64,000 nt of DNA from positions 38,088,713 through 38,152,712 of the forward strand of contig CM024755.1 of assembly GCA_014218235.1 (NCBI GenBank). Reading direction: 5' to 3'. This document shows positions 1 through 12,163 of this stretch, in pieces. The first letter of the stretch is position 1. Every line of letters starts with the position of its first letter. Source of the stretch: Colocasia esculenta (taxonomy: Eukaryota; Streptophyta; Magnoliopsida; Alismatales; Araceae). The notes under the pieces were generated by a model. The model ran no database searches. It was not told where the DNA came from and saw nothing but the letters and a program-made list of their open reading frames with translations. The position numbers were made by a program, and so were the translations under genes.

Positions 1-585
1 CATGAATCATGTGTTATAAGTAGAATCACCATGATAGGTTGTGAATGTCAATGACACGCATACTACAGGATTGTGTCTTGTGAATGTGTGTGTAAAACCT
101 GCTATGATGTGTGCATGTATGGTAGGTGTAGAGTTATTTGCTGAGTCTTTTAGACTCATTACTTGCTTCGGTGTACAGGTGTAGTTGGTGACGACACACT
201 TGCAGAGGAGGCAGTGGAGACCGACTCCGAGCGTGGAGATTAGATCGTCGGTGTACCTTGTGATATTTGATTTCCTAGTATGTAATTGCAACATTGTACT
301 AGCATTATTATGGAAAGAAATGTTTAAGTGTGGACAATTATGTATTTGATTTTCAGCAATTTAATTGTGTGGACTTTTAGTTCTTTAAATGTTATCGAAT
401 CATGTATGTTAAATGTGGATGATGAATGAAATGAAGACAGTGGTTCTTTTACTTCCGCTACTCTGTTCTTATATTCACATGTATCTCAGCTGAATGTTAT
501 TGTTGGGTAAATGTCCCACTGTGATGACGCTCGCTATACTGACGTGGGTTGGTATAACCGTACCGATATAATGAGGGTCGTCACA
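1..585 (+). repeat. 3'-terminal part of a Ty3/gypsy-type LTR
   Basis: The segment ends in GGGTCGTCACA at 585, after which the Gyp1 RNase H sequence starts abruptly. Around 150-200 it has the TGCTTCGGTGTACAGGT pattern seen near the end of Tekay/Del-like LTRs. The terminal segment of Gyp2 (46014-46375) has a comparable layout and also ends GTCACA. No tRNA-Met PBS follows position 585, so this is the downstream LTR of an element or a solo LTR whose left part lies outside the window. Orientation is inferred from the resemblance to Gyp2. No coding potential was seen; the reverse-strand ORF at 7-294 has no recognisable features. Confidence 0.6.
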
Positions 586-2248
586 GCTTACCATATAAAT
601 AGTGCCTCCAGATTTTTAATGCGAAGACCATGGAAGCCAACTCAAGATCATGCACGGGGTAGTTGACTTCATGTGTCTTCAGTTGTCTTGAAGAGTAGGA
701 AATGACTTTCTCCTTCTGCATCAATACACAGCCTAGCCCAATTTCTGAGGCATCGGTATAGACAGAGAAACCTTCTCCCTCTATTGGAAGAGCGAGAACA
801 GAAGCTGAGGTCAGACTTTCTTTTAGAGTTTCAAAACTCTTCTCACACTCTTTACTCTAGGAGTGGGGATTCTCCTTTCGTGTAAGATGCGTGAGAGGAA
901 GGACGATTTTGGAGAAGTCCTTTATGAACCACCTGTAGTAACCAGTCACTCCTAAGAAGCTTCTAATTTTTGTGACATTGGTTGGTCTCTCCCAATTAGT
1001 ACGGCTTCGACTTTGGAGGGATCGACGAAGATGCCATCCTTGGAGATGACATGGCCCAAGAAGGACACTTCTTCGAGCCAGAATTCGCACTTGCTCAGCT
1101 TGGCATACAATTTGTTGTCTCGCAAGACTTGCAGTGCTATCCTCAGATGTTCTTCCTATTCTTCTTTGGTCTTTGAATATATGAGGATATCGTCGATGAA
1201 GACGACCATGAACTTGTCAAGGTATGGTCGGTATATGTTGTTCATGAGTTGCATAAAGGCTGCAGGAGCATTGGTCAGACCAAAAGGCATTACAATGAAT
1301 TCATAGTGTCCATACCTACTCCTGAATGCCGTCTTGAAAATATCGTCATCCTTGATCCTCATTTGATGATATCCAGACCGGAGGTCAATTTTGGAGAAAT
1401 ATTGAGCTCCAGATATCTGGTCGAAAAGTTCATCGATCCGGGGTAATGGGTACTTGTTCTTGATATTTAGCTGATTGAGTTGTCGATAGTCGATACACAG
1501 CCTCATCGACCCATCTTTCTTCTTAACGAATAGAACGGGTGCTCCCTATGGGGACGTACTTGGTCTGATAAACCCCTTCTCTAACAGCTCCATCAGTTGT
1601 GCCTTCAGTTCCTTCAATTCGGCAAGTGACATCCGATACGGTTGATGCGACATTGGGGCAGCTCCAGGTTTTAGCTCAATCGCAAAGTTGACATCACGTT
1701 CAGGGGAATCCCTGGCAGGTCTTCAGGAAACACATCGAGGTAGTCCTGGACTATGTGTATGTCTTCTATCTTAGAACCCTTCTTTTCAACTATTACAGCC
1801 GCAAGGAAAGCAAAGGAACATTTCCTTATCATGTTGTGGGCCTTTATGGCAGAGACTAGAGACATCCGTCTCTTATGTCTAATCCCAGTGAATGACAACT
1901 TAGGGAAATCACTAAAGGTAACTTTCCTTTTCTTACAGTCGACACTTGCCCCATAAGTGGACAACCAGTCGGCTCCTAGAATTACATCATAGCCTTCCAT
2001 GGGCATACACACCAGGTCGGCTTTTAGGTTATGTTCTCCGACCATCACATCGGCAGATGGAAAATATTTATTCAATTCTCTTTCTTCCCCAGTGGTGTTG
2101 TGACACAAAATTCACACCCCATAGATATAGGTTTAGCATCCAAGGTATCAGCAAAATTTTGAGATATAAATGAATGGGTTGCTCCAGTATCAAATAAAAC
2201 AAATGCTGATAGAGAGAAGACTTGTAGGGTACCTTCGACCACGCCACC
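586..2248 (-). pseudogene. Gyp1 pol remnant: protease, reverse transcriptase, RNase H
   Basis: Read right to left, the aspartic protease lies at about 2248-1671, with a DTGATHSF active site near 2180 and a GADWL block near 1970. Reverse transcriptase runs from about 1650 to 900, with a CIDYRQLNQ block near 1490, the [12 protein letters not shown] block near 1275 and the catalytic FIDDILIYS near 1200. The connection domain ([12 protein letters not shown], about 960) and the start of RNase H ([10 protein letters not shown], about 740) follow. It replicates the element by copying RNA to DNA in cytoplasmic particles (family knowledge). It is broken: a TAG replaces the Trp of the SPWGAP block near 1545, there are frameshifts near 1000 and 1690, and RNase H is truncated at 586. 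Integrase is absent. Confidence 0.9.
2244..2248. repeat. Target-site duplication CCACC, left copy (Cop1)
   Basis: CCACC directly precedes the TG terminus of the left Cop1 LTR and is repeated at 41984-41988 directly after the right Cop1 LTR. This 5-bp duplication defines one insertion event into Gyp1, although almost 40 kb now separates the copies. Confidence 0.85.
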
Positions 2249-2535
2249 TGTTGCCCAGCTAGGTAGCCCAGAGGGGGGGGGGGGTGAATGGTTCTTTAAA
2301 AATTATCGGCTTAAACCTGTTTAACAAAACAAACATAGAAGTGCACACTTTGGCTGATGTTAGTATTAGTTAGAATAGAAGCAATCACACAAAAGCAAAC
2401 ACACGATACAAGGATTTATCCTGGTTCAGATCTCCTTTCCTTAGGAGTCCTACGTCCAGTCCCTGAGCAATCTCTCAGGATTTCACTACCAAGGGTACTG
2501 TCCCCCTTAAGGACCCTTACACCCAGCCACAGCTG

Positions 2536-2745
2536 GTCTTCCTTCACACGAAGGGAATACAAGCACGCTGGATACCCCACCAGGTCTTCCTTCACACCAG
2601 AAGGGAACACATCCTGGATTCCTCACCAGGTCTTCCTTCACACACGAAGGGAACACACCCTGGATTCCACCAAGTCTTCCTTCACACATGAAGGGAACAC
2701 ACCTGGATTCCACCAGGTCTTCCTTCACACATGAAGGGAACAGGC
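2536..2745. repeat. About 45-bp direct tandem repeat in the Cop1 LTR
   Basis: About four to five copies of a unit built from CACCAGGTCTTCCTTCACAC, GAAGGGAACAC and CCTGGATTC follow one another. The same array is present in the other Cop1 LTR (about 40035-40245). Reversed, with fewer copies, it also occurs in the Cop2 LTRs (27990-28110 and 39550-39670). Copy number differs between LTRs. It lies downstream of the TATA-like box, so it is probably transcribed. Confidence 0.85.
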
Positions 2746-3023
2746 ACAAGACAAGAATAAGTAGGAAATCAAGCCCTGGATCAAGATTCAACAAGCTAAG
2801 ATCTGAAGCAAGGAACTGAGAGCTTAAGAACAACAAACTAAGCTCACTCTCAGAACCAAACAGCTCTCTAAAGATATACAGAACAGTAAGAGAGCAAAAG
2901 AGCTAATCTAATGGAATGAAGCTTGGCTCTTGTGTGGAACTCGTAGAAGACTTGAGGGGAGTGATATCACTTTTTCTTTGCACAATTCTTTCAGTGTGTA
3001 TATGCTTTTGGAGCTTCATTCTT

Positions 3024-3033
3024 CTATATATAT
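3024..3033 (-). promoter_or_regulatory. Candidate TATA box of the Cop1 LTR
   Basis: ATATATATAG on the - strand lies between the 38-bp array (upstream) and the 45-bp repeats (downstream). It is conserved in the other Cop1 LTR at 40528-40537. Its position is right for an LTR promoter; no transcript evidence is available. Confidence 0.45.
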
Positions 3034-3469
3034 CTTCAATTTGAAATTGAACGTTGAGATGTCCGTTGTCTCTAAGCTTTGTTTACGTTAGATTGAGTGG
3101 CACTTGGAAACTTCCAGTCAACAGTCTTTTATCCATTTGTGCACGCAAAGAGATAGGATCTTCTGGCGTCTATATGGTCCAACGTTGTATGACAGAATGT
3201 CTTTAGGGCCCTGCATACATTAAATGCTAGAACAGTAGACAGCTAGGCTGTCTCTTGTTGTCAGTAAACTTGATGTGAATATTCACCAAAATAGTAATGC
3301 CAAATAGCTTGTTCTAAAAGATACACACAGAGTAAGCATAATGGTAGACGTTATCGTTTGCATGCATGCAGAGATACGTTCAGTCTACATTTATGCAAAG
3401 GTGTCAGAAGGATATGCGTGACGACTTTGACTATTCAATGTTTTGACCAGTAGCAAAGTGTTATAACCT

Positions 3470-3990
3470 AATATCAAATTGTTATGCAAAACAAATCGTT
3501 ATGATGACTTACCAAATCGTTATGCGAAGCAAATCGTTGTGATAAACTTAACAAATCGTTACGTGAAGTAAATAGTTATGATAAACTTAACAAATCGTTA
3601 TAATGACTAAAGAAATCGTTGCAATGAGCGAACCGTTACGAATTCTAAAGAAATCGTTACAAAGTCTAAAGAAATCATTAGGATGAGCAAGTCGTTACGA
3701 AGTCTGAAGAAATCGTTATGAGGTCTAACGAAATCGTTGCGATGAGCAAATCGTTACGAGGTCTGAAGAAATCATTGTGATGAGCAAATCGTTACGAAGT
3801 CTGAAGAAATCGTTGCGATGAGAAAATCGTTACAAAATCTGAATAAATCGTTGCGATGAGCAAATCGTTACGAAGTCTGAAGAAATCGTTGCGATGAGCA
3901 AATCGTTACGATGTATGAAGAAATCGTTGCAATGAGCAAATCGTTACGAAGTCTGAAGAAATCGTTGCGATGCGCTCTCTTAACGAATCG
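3470..3990. repeat. 38-bp tandem array (AAATCGTT modules) in the Cop1 3' LTR
   Basis: The unit is a 21-bp module (AAATCGTTACGAAGTCTGAAG) slightly degenerated, followed by a 17-bp module (AAATCGTTGCGATGAGC), repeated about ten times. Weaker AAATCGTTAT modules lie on the array's left side and looser ones up to about 4200. The array is upstream of the TATA-like box. Related arrays occur in all four Cop1/Cop2 LTR copies. Confidence 0.9.
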
Positions 3991-4403
3991 TTATGAGAAC
4001 AACTTCTTTTATCTAAGCAATGTTATGGGTAAATCGTTATGGCTCTACTGAAATTGATGTAACATGAATAAAGTCGATGTGGTAACGATTTCTGTTGAAA
4101 TCAAATGATGCTTGAAAGCTATGAAGAAACCGTTGAAGCATTGAGAAAACGTTATGAGGAAATCGTTGCAGTTCTACTGTAATCGTTGTGATCTACAAAA
4201 GAAACCGATGTGTACTTAGATAAAATATGATGCTATTTATGCAGTGTGAGAATGCTTACCTATTTTGACTTGTTTTTCTTTGGTATTATTTCCTGTACTT
4301 AAGACTTGTGAAAGTAGTCAATTTACCAAAGTAACATGGTTTTGTTAATCACAAAAATAGAAATGTAATATATTAAATTATATGGGGATAGACTGTTCAT
4401 CAA

Positions 4404-4420
4404 TCTCCCCCTTTTTGGTG
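4404..4420 (-). other. Cop1 polypurine tract
   Basis: On the - strand AAAAAGGGGGAGAT directly precedes the LTR start TGATGAACAG. It is the expected primer site for plus-strand DNA synthesis. The same tract is found in Cop2 at 37742-37758. Confidence 0.85.
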
Positions 4421-4593
4421 ATGAGAAAACTTCAACAAATAGTACACATAATTCTATAAATTCTGAAATCTTATGAAACAAGAAATATGTATTTCAGAGC
4501 TTGTAATAGTTCTCCCCCTTTTTGTCATTAAGCAAAAAGATATACATCGACAAAGAAAAGAGAAGAGAAAGATAAGGAATAAAGCTCACTAGA

Positions 4594-7500
4594 TTAGTCC
4601 TGAGGGGGTACAGGGAGATAGAAAGCAGGGGATAAAAGAGAGGCAAAATGAGAAATGATTTCCCAGGCCTGCTCTTCCTGCTTCTCAAAATACATTTTGA
4701 ATGCCCCAGGAGCTACAGAGTAGGATGCTCCCATGGAGGAAGCCATCCTTTTGAGATGAATAGTCAACTGCTTATCCAAGAAATCAGCATAAGCATCTCG
4801 GTCCATGGACATTTTGTAGAAGTTGACTTTACCAAAACTGGCACAGGCAAGGAATTGTTCGACAGTGATAGGGTAGAAAACCTACTGATGCTTCATGGTC
4901 TGGCACATGGCTACATACACTTTGTACCTTTCAACCCAAATGAGATAGGGATCATGTACAGTGTGAATGGAGTTCATGTCCAGAAATGTAGCAGCTGAGA
5001 TCTCAGGTTGACCTTCCCTGGCACGAGACTCATTGACTTCAAAGAGTTGCTATGTAGAGAGAGGATAGATCTTGGTGCACTGAGCAGGAGTCAATCTTTC
5101 ACATTCTGACAAGACAGGGGCAAGATCTTCAGCACTGACATGGCCCAAAAGGTATTCTCTAAATACAAATCTGGAGAAGGCCACCATACAGCCCTTTTTC
5201 ACTTTGATTCTGCCCATAACTCTGGCAAATCGCTCAAAAATGACTGACCTACTGAGGTGTCCATGAGCACAGAGTACAGAGGAGGAAGAGAAGTAACCTC
5301 TGGCAACTGAAGGGTGGCAAAATCTACCTAGAGGGGTTCAGTGCGGCAATCAGGTCCAAGATTTTTGATAGCTTGCCTGAACTGACTGACCTGAACTTCA
5401 GGCAAACGATGAAGGTATCTATAATCATTGAGCATTTTGAAATGCCTGATCATCTTGATTTCTTTCTGGATGAATGGGGTAAAGGTGTTGTTATGATGAA
5501 TCAGGAACCATTCGGATAGGGTTAGAGACTGATCCTTGGAGGAAATACTTCAGATCTGGCACGAAGAAATCTGTTGTACAGCTCTTTATTAGAGCGACCC
5601 CATTGCTCTTCAGATAAGGATTGAGTGGAAGAAAAGATTTTCTTTTTGATGAAAGGGGACAGAGATGTATAGGGTAAGATAGTGTTTAGATGATCAGTAA
5701 GATGGAGAAAAGGAAGATTGAAAAGAGAAGCAACGACAACTTTGGTGAGATATTCTCTGTAGAGAGGACGATTCTTGGTGACCTCACAGAGTGAAAACTC
5801 AAAGGAGGATATAAAGTACTTGAAGAGGAAGATGATGTCTTCCTTTTCTTATGGACGGGACTGGAGGGATCTGCTTCATGAATATGCTTGCCAACCTTGA
5901 GAACAGAACCAAGAATGGCATTTTCAAATTCATCCTTGATGGTCTCAAGATAGGGACCAGCAATCTGAGCTTCCCTAGGAATAATGGTGATGAAAGAGGG
6001 AGGAGGTTCAGGATGAAGAAAAGAAGAGTTGGAAGAAGTTGGTGTAGATGGTCCAAAGGAGGGTGGACCGGAAGAAGAGGAGGCTCCAGTTGAGGAGGAG
6101 ACTAGAGGAACCTCAAAAACAGGTGGAGGTGGAGGAATGGGTGTGGAAGATGCATGAGATGAAGCGGATTGAGAAGGAAAAGGTGCAGGTGAGGAGATGA
6201 CTCTGGGTTGTGGTTCTTGAAGGTTTGAGGTGCAGGTGGAGCTGTGGAGGAAGAAGGAAGTGAGGGAGGAACAAGGATCTGAGAGGATGAAGGAGCTGGG
6301 GGCTCTGGAGCTACAGCTCCTTCTTCTGCCAAGTTCTGCTCAGACTCAACCGGCCTGGATGGCCCTGATCCTTCTGTATGAGACCCTGATGGTCCTGGCC
6401 CTTGTACTGATGGCCCTGAAGGCCCATACTTCACAGCTTCTTCTTCTGCAGGAACCACAGATGGCCCTGACACTTGCACTGGTTCAAATGGCCCTGATGG
6501 CCCTGAACCACTGACATCTGCTTGAGGGTCTGCTTCTGTTGTCCCTGGTGGCCATGGAACATCTTCTGCACTCCTCTGAGCAGCAGGAGGAGAAGGAGGA
6601 GGAGCTTGGGTTCCAACAACCTTCAAAATCTCAGATAGCATTGACTTCATGCTACCCATCTCCTTGTTGAACCATTTCATAGCATTTCTTATTGAATATA
6701 ACTCCTTGATGCTGAGGCCTGGCTCATGAAAATAGAATTCACATCAGATTGCAATGAGCACAGTATTTCTCCTTGAGCATCCATCCTCTCAATCACATGC
6801 TTCAAATTTATTATAATTTTCTATCACTGAGACCTCTGATGTGGAGTATCAGCAAGGAGAGGAACTTCAGAAGCAACTCCCTTCCCTTCTCACTTGCATA
6901 GTCCATAGGTGCCTATTGATCACCCTCATCATCTTCAGAGTCTGAGGAGCTAGCTGTTACTCCTTCTTGAAATTGGTGCTCAGAGGGGTTTTGATTTCCC
7001 TCCCTTGAGTTTCACTTTCCTCTTCAACTACTACTTCTTCTTCTTGTGCTGCTGCTGCTGCTACAACTTCTTCCGAGGAACATCCTCTGTCACTGATTGC
7101 TCCCCCTCAATGGGAGCATCTTCCATCACAGCATCTACTTGTGCTGAAACTTGCTCTTGCTGGCCTGGAGCTTCTTCCATGACCCTTTCTTCGGTGTGGC
7201 CATCTGCCACAGATTTAGTTACATGTGGATCACTTGCAACTGGCTCCCCCTGAGAAATGGAGTCCAGTACCTCCCTAAGTAGAGAGCCTACTTGGGAAGA
7301 AGGAAAAGGATCCTCTGAAGATTGCCCAAAGGGCTCAATGTACTCAGAAGGGATGTCCTCAATTCTTCTGCTTGCTTCTTCTTCTGCTGCTGATGGTACT
7401 GCTGTTGTTGGTGCCTCTACTACGACTACTTCTTGTACTGGTGCTGCTGAAGCCGCTGGTGGCTCTGCTACTGCTGGTGTTGGTTCTAGATCCTCTTGGA

Positions 7501-8337
7501 CTTTACCAACGATGGCTTCACCCTCTATAGTGCCAACTTTTGTCCAAACACCATTAACTAGTGAGAAACCGCTTTTCTTCAAATTTCTGGACCTAATGGC
7601 TTGGCCTATTTTCTCAGACACATCACCAACTACACTAATGCCAAAATGTTGGAAATTCTTATCAGGAGATGGGCATAAGGTAGTGAGATATTCAACTTGC
7701 TCTTGGTGTCCCACACCTGAGAGCTGGCAAACTTCATCCTTTCTATTATCAATTCAGCGGTATTGATTTCCTGATTCTGGATAACCCAATACATCAGGTC
7801 TGAGTCTGCCCTGGCACAGGTTGAAAATGATGCACTTCTAGGTACAATAATTTAACAAATAATGAAGTGCATCAATCTATTGAAGGCACTAAGCTGGTTG
7901 ATATCCAGCTTCCATCCTTCAGCTTATACTCCGGACCAATAATCCCTAAACCCTTGGTATTAATGTCCTCTGAGTGGATGCCACTGCGACCGGTAGTAAA
8001 AACGACAAACAGAGATGCCAAAAGGTCTCTAGTGATTCCAATCTGGGTACCCTTGACCATGGAAGTCAAGGTCCCATCCGCCTCAGTTTTCAAGCACACA
8101 TAAAAAGCTTAACCAAATCCAGATACTTACTTCAGATAGGGTTGCGATCTTTGTCCATTTCAGCCTTTGTAGAGCTTCAACCAAACTGCCCATGCCATTT
8201 TTCTCCAGGTTTGCTAGATCCACTGCTTTGTTACCACAGACTTTTGCCTTGACTGTTGCGAACCTTGCTTGCTGCTCTACTGTGAGGAACGCAGCTCCGT
8301 AGCCCCCAAGACTACCGGAAACAATGGAGATGGCGAT
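4594..8337 (-). pseudogene. Cop1 extra ORF after pol (degenerate)
   Basis: It is homologous to the Cop2 extra ORF (33688-37494) over its whole length but broken into pieces. The N-terminal block is near 8337-7870 (SLGGYGAAFL, VCGNKAVDLANLEKNG, LGIIGPEYKLKDG). A middle block with KIGQAIRSRNLKKSGF starts a long acidic, Ala/Glu-rich stretch (7714-7061). A Pro/Ser-rich segment with repeated GPSGP follows (6680-6102). The conserved C-terminus is HLKRMASSMGASY...SLLSPAFYL (4812-4594). The codon matching the Cop2 start ATG is ATC here (8335-8337). Several frameshifts and stops are visible. Function is unknown. The N-terminal part resembles the 'putative plant transposon protein' domain, and SIRE-lineage elements are known to carry an ORF at this place. 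I see no signal peptide or membrane segment, so 'envelope' is not supported. Confidence 0.75.
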
Positions 8338-8734
8338 GGATTTGGGTGGAGGATGTTATCTGGAGGAATGAGAAGGTGGCAGGAGTGAAAGCCCTTAAGA
8401 AATTCTTCGCGGGAAAAGAAGAGGGGCTTCAAATTTGCAGAAAGTCGAAGCCGGAGTCGTTAGGGTATCGGCTCAGGCATACAGACGAAGGAGGAAAGGT
8501 GAACGGTAGGAGATGAATCGTTCCCCACATCGATTGCGGTATAAATAGATGCTTTATTGAAAAGAGAGGCGCCAAAAAGGCGGCAGAAAATGACAAACGA
8601 GTTTAACTATTCTATAATGCTTTTACAAAGATACCGTCAAGATAGGATAATAGGATATTTCATTTGCTTAAAGCCATGGAGAGAAAACCTACTTAAATTC
8701 TGAAAATTTATTTTCAGTTTAACACAGAAATCTT
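8338..8734. other. Cop1 spacer between pol and extra ORF
   Basis: This is the counterpart of 33312-33687 in Cop2. No ORF, RNA gene or repeat is recognisable. It would hold the 3' flank of pol and the leader of the extra ORF. Confidence 0.5.
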
Positions 8735-9787
8735 TTCACAAATTACGTATGCCCCAATTCATTTCTAAGAGATGTGACTCTCTCTTCGGGTAAGGCTTTG
8801 TGAAGATATCTGCTAACTGATTATTTGTGACTATGAATGAAATTCTATATTACTATTAGCTACAAGATCGCGAATAAGATGATATCTAACCTTAATGTGT
8901 TTGGTTCTTGAGTGCTGTACCGGATTCTTGGTTAGGTTTATGGCACTAGTGTTGTCACACAACAGTGAGATAGACTTGATGTGTTCTCCATAGTCCTCAA
9001 GCTGTTGCTTTATCTATAGGAATTATGTACAACAACTTCCATCAGCCATGTTCTCAGCTTCAGCTGTTGAGAGTGCTACTGAGTTCTGCTTCTTGAAGGA
9101 CCAGGATATCAGACACCCTGCAAGGAATTGACAACAACCACTGGTGCTTTTTCTATCTAATTTGCATCCAGCATAGTCAGCATTAAAGTACCCAACTAAA
9201 TTTATTTCACAAAAATTTTTGGATACCAAATACCTGGATCATGGGTTCTAGACAAGTATCTGAAAATTCTTTTAACATTGATTAAATGAGATTATGTAGA
9301 ATCTGCTTGATATCATCTTTATCACTGTCCATTCTTGTTAATGTGCTCATTGATGTTGACAGTGGTTTGGAATTTTCGAATCCAAATTCTTCAAGAGCTT
9401 CTTGGTATATTTGGCTTGACAGATGTGGGTGCCATCTTTTCCTTGCTTGATTTGTAATCCAAGGAAGTAATTGAGCTCCCCCATCATGCTCATCTTAAAC
9501 TTTCTCTGCATCAGCTTTTCAAAATACTTGCAAAGGGATTCGTTAGTAGATCCAAAAATAATGTCATCTACATAAATTTGTACAAGTAATATGCTTTTGA
9601 CCTTTGATTTGACAAGTAGAATGCTATCTACCTGTCCTCTAGTGAGACCATGATTTAATAAAAGAGAACTAAGCCTTTCATACTGGACTCTAGGTGCTTG
9701 CTTTAAACCATAGAGAGCTTTATGAAGTTTAACAACATGATTTGGAAATTCTGAATCAACAAAACTTGGAGGTTGTTTTACACACAA
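8735..9787 (-). pseudogene. Cop1 pol remnant: C-terminal RT and RNase H
   Basis: The palm part of copia RT is at 9787-9347, with [11 protein letters not shown] near 9705, a VDDIIFGSTN catalytic block near 9560 and MGELNYFLGLQIKQ near 9465. RNase H is at about 9290-8735, with NADYAGCKLDRKSTSG near 9160 and ALSTAEAE near 9065. Compared with Cop2, the protease, integrase and N-terminal RT are gone (junction near 9840). A block from the RT N-terminus to the KQPPSF motif is also missing (near 9795), as is the RT tail between KDD and the YQADPRES counterpart (near 9320). Frameshifts add to this. It cannot have encoded a working polymerase. Confidence 0.9.
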
Positions 9788-9808
9788 TTCCTCACAGGTG
9801 CATAGGTT

Positions 9809-11073
9809 TCATCGACCTCTATGACTTCCTCTTGGGAATAGCCTTGAGCCACCAATGTCCAGATACCACTTGGATGCTTGAAAATTTCCTGAGATTAAAA
9901 CATCAAGCTTTAGGTACCCAAGTTCTTTTGGGTCCTGGTTGGTTAGTGTCAACATTTTCCCTTTAATTATCCATTTCTTATGTCTTGTTGGGCAATATAT
10001 TTTATATGTCCTAACCTGTTGCAATGAGTACAATAAGACATTTTTGTTACTTTTTCAATATATGTAAAGTTTGCTTTATGCTATATCTTGTTCAAGTATA
10101 AATTTAGGAGTTGTGTATATTTTAGGATGAATAATTGTTTCTTCATTTTCTGGTGGTATATACCCTAAACCTTGTTTCTTCCTTCCTGAACGTCTAGCAC
10201 CTTTTAGTATTAAGGAATTTTTACCATTTGTGAAATTTTCCAATGTGCTTGATAGTTTGTCATTTTCTTCATTTAAAGTCTTAATTTCTTTTCTTAGTTC
10301 ATCTGCACTCTCCTGTTTTTCTAATCTCATTATTTGTTTATTTTGTCTATTAGGTCTTCACACAATAGTTCATTCCTCCTTTTAGTTCAGTTACTTATTT
10401 TCCTAATTCTTCATTTTCTATTTTTAAATCTGAATTTGTGTTTTCTAAGCATGCAATATTCTTCTTACTAGCTTTTAATATTTTTGTTACTTCCCTGTAT
10501 TTACTGTATAATTCATTGAAGGCTTCTTCTAAATTATCAGAATCAGTATCATTGCATGAATCGAAAGATGAGTCAGAAGTTACCTTCTCTTCAGTGTTTG
10601 CCATGAAAGCCAAGTTGGCTTCTTCTTCATCACTAGTTGAACTTGACTCACTGTCTGAGTCGCTACTGTTACTCCATGCTGCTGCCATAGCCTTTTTCTT
10701 ATATCTTCTGAATTTCCTGGAGCTCTCTCTCTTCCTGAATTCAGGTTTCTTGAGTTTGGACATTTTGCTCTGATATGTCCTGGCTTTTTGCATTCATAGC
10801 ATGTAGGCTCATCCTTCTTTGATCTTTTCCATCTAGTTTCTTGAAGTCTTTATTTCTCTTGAAGTATCTTCTACCAGACTAGAACTTCTTCTTCTTGGCT
10901 AAAATGTGCTGCAGTCTTTTGATAGCATGGCTTCTTCATCTCACAATCACTTGTTCTTCACCTTTAGTGATGACTCATCTGATCTTTCTTCTTCTGCTTT
11001 AAGAGCATTTGGATGCTTCTTTCTACTTGAGGATTCTCCCAATCTTTCCATATTATCTCGTGGGCCATGAGAG
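9809..11073 (-). pseudogene. Cop1 gag remnant (C-terminal two thirds)
   Basis: Starting at the Cop3 junction (11073) the reading resumes in the LMAHEI block of a copia Gag. An acidic stretch with two Ser/Asp runs, a CCHC zinc knuckle CYECKKPGHIRAKC (about 10800-10760) and a Lys/Glu-rich coiled-coil region (10793-10395 and 10330-10076) follow. A weak second knuckle is near 10030, then the protease start KWYLD (about 9870). Gag forms the particle and binds element RNA. The N-terminal two fifths are missing, and there are frameshifts near 10335, 10390, 10850 and 10920. Near 9870 it runs directly into RT sequence because of the internal deletion. Confidence 0.85.
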
Positions 11074-11802
11074 TGAAAGGTTTGCGGAATCCCAATATGG
11101 TAATCTAGAAGGGGGGGTTGAATAGATTACTATTAATTAAAAGTTTGAAAACAACCCTTTTTCAATCACAACAAAGTCTTTTGAATTTTCTGTACAAACA
11201 ACGTGAGACTTAGATGTGTTGACGATGTGTAGATGAGTTAGCAATCTATCTAGTGTGTGAATGCAACGTGCCTATCAAGCATCTAACGTGAAAAATGTTC
11301 AAACCACAGGACACGAAGATTTACGTGGTTCGGAGTACACAAATCGTGTATGCTACGTCCACGACACACACACACGCAGAGAAAACTGCTTATGAGCGAG
11401 TTCGGTGACTACAACTCACACACACGTGTTTTTGATGTGCACCCATGATCAGAACAACACACACACGTGATCTTAAGCACAAGGATCGCTTGAATCACCA
11501 CAACACACACACGGATGGTAGAAATATGAAAACATAGAGAGTTCTGAGTGAGAGAATAAATCCTGGTGAAGAACTCTTCTGAGAACGCCTGGAGGAAGTT
11601 CAATCTTCGACTTGAATGCTTTGAGTCGATGGAGAAGGTTGAATCCTCGACGTTCTTCCTTTAGGAACTGCTGGATCGACGGATCTTTAGGGTTTTGTAC
11701 AGCAGTCTGAAGTAGGGCAACAACAACTCTTGTGAAACTTAGAGTAGCTCTAGGGTTTTTGGTTGTGGCTGCTTCTATATGAAATTTCCTTCAAAGAGCT
11801 GT

Positions 11803-11812
11803 TTAAATATAG
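11803..11812 (-). promoter_or_regulatory. Candidate TATA box of the Cop3 LTR
   Basis: TATATTTAAA on the - strand lies about 85 bp downstream of the last palindrome pair. The same string is at 25631-25640 in the 5' LTR. Assignment rests on sequence and position only. Confidence 0.45.
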
Positions 11813-11896
11813 GAGTTCTCACATGGAGAAACGTGAGAGTTGGAAACACCTCCTAGGATAACTTAGAAACTTTCCGTAGTTTGAATTGTACTCCGT

Positions 11897-12163
11897 CTGT
11901 CGACAGGTCTGGCCATCTGTCGACAGGCGATAGTAAAACAGAAGTATGGATCTTCAGTTCTGTGAGATCTGTCGACAGTCGAAGACCATCTGTCGACAGA
12001 TGTGCTCTTTTGTGTAAACGACAGAAGTCTGGATGTTCTGGACTGTGAGATCTGTCGACAGCCGATCTATCATCTGTCGACAGATGAAGACTTTCTGAAC
12101 TATGGGTCTTCTGGCAGACCACACCTGTGAGATCTGTCGATAGGTCTTTGTGTCTGTCGACAG
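11897..12163. promoter_or_regulatory. Four paired CTGTCGACAG palindromes in the Cop3 3' LTR
   Basis: Palindromes start at 11897 and 11917, 11969 and 11990, 12052 and 12074, and 12134 (one mismatch) and 12154. Within a pair the centres are 20, 21, 22 and 20 bp apart, about two helical turns. Pairs are about 60-70 bp from each other. The 5' LTR has the same layout (25726-25994) with more point changes. Placement upstream of the TATA-like box suggests protein-binding sites; the binding factor is unknown. Confidence 0.7.

Larger units (their letters stand above)
2249..4402 (-). repeat. Cop1 3' LTR
   Basis: On the - strand it starts TGATGAACAG at 4402, right after the polypurine tract, and ends GGGCAACA at 2249. 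It is strongly similar to 39960-41983. It contains, in - strand order, a 38-bp unit tandem array, an RY-type palindrome (3360-3371), a TATATATAG TATA-like box (3024-3033), a roughly 45-bp tandem repeat (about 2536-2745) and a G-run near the end. An LTR supplies promoter, polyadenylation and integration ends (family knowledge). The ORFs predicted here (2357-2836) only trace the 45-bp repeat. Confidence 0.9.

Noticed and set aside
2357..2836. Overlapping ORFs on both strands in the Cop1 LTR
   Set aside because: They follow the 45-bp tandem repeat, whose length keeps frames open; no start context or homology.
6230..7766. Plus-strand ORFs antisense to the Cop1 extra ORF
   Set aside because: They are shadows of the - strand ORF, whose blocks match Cop2.
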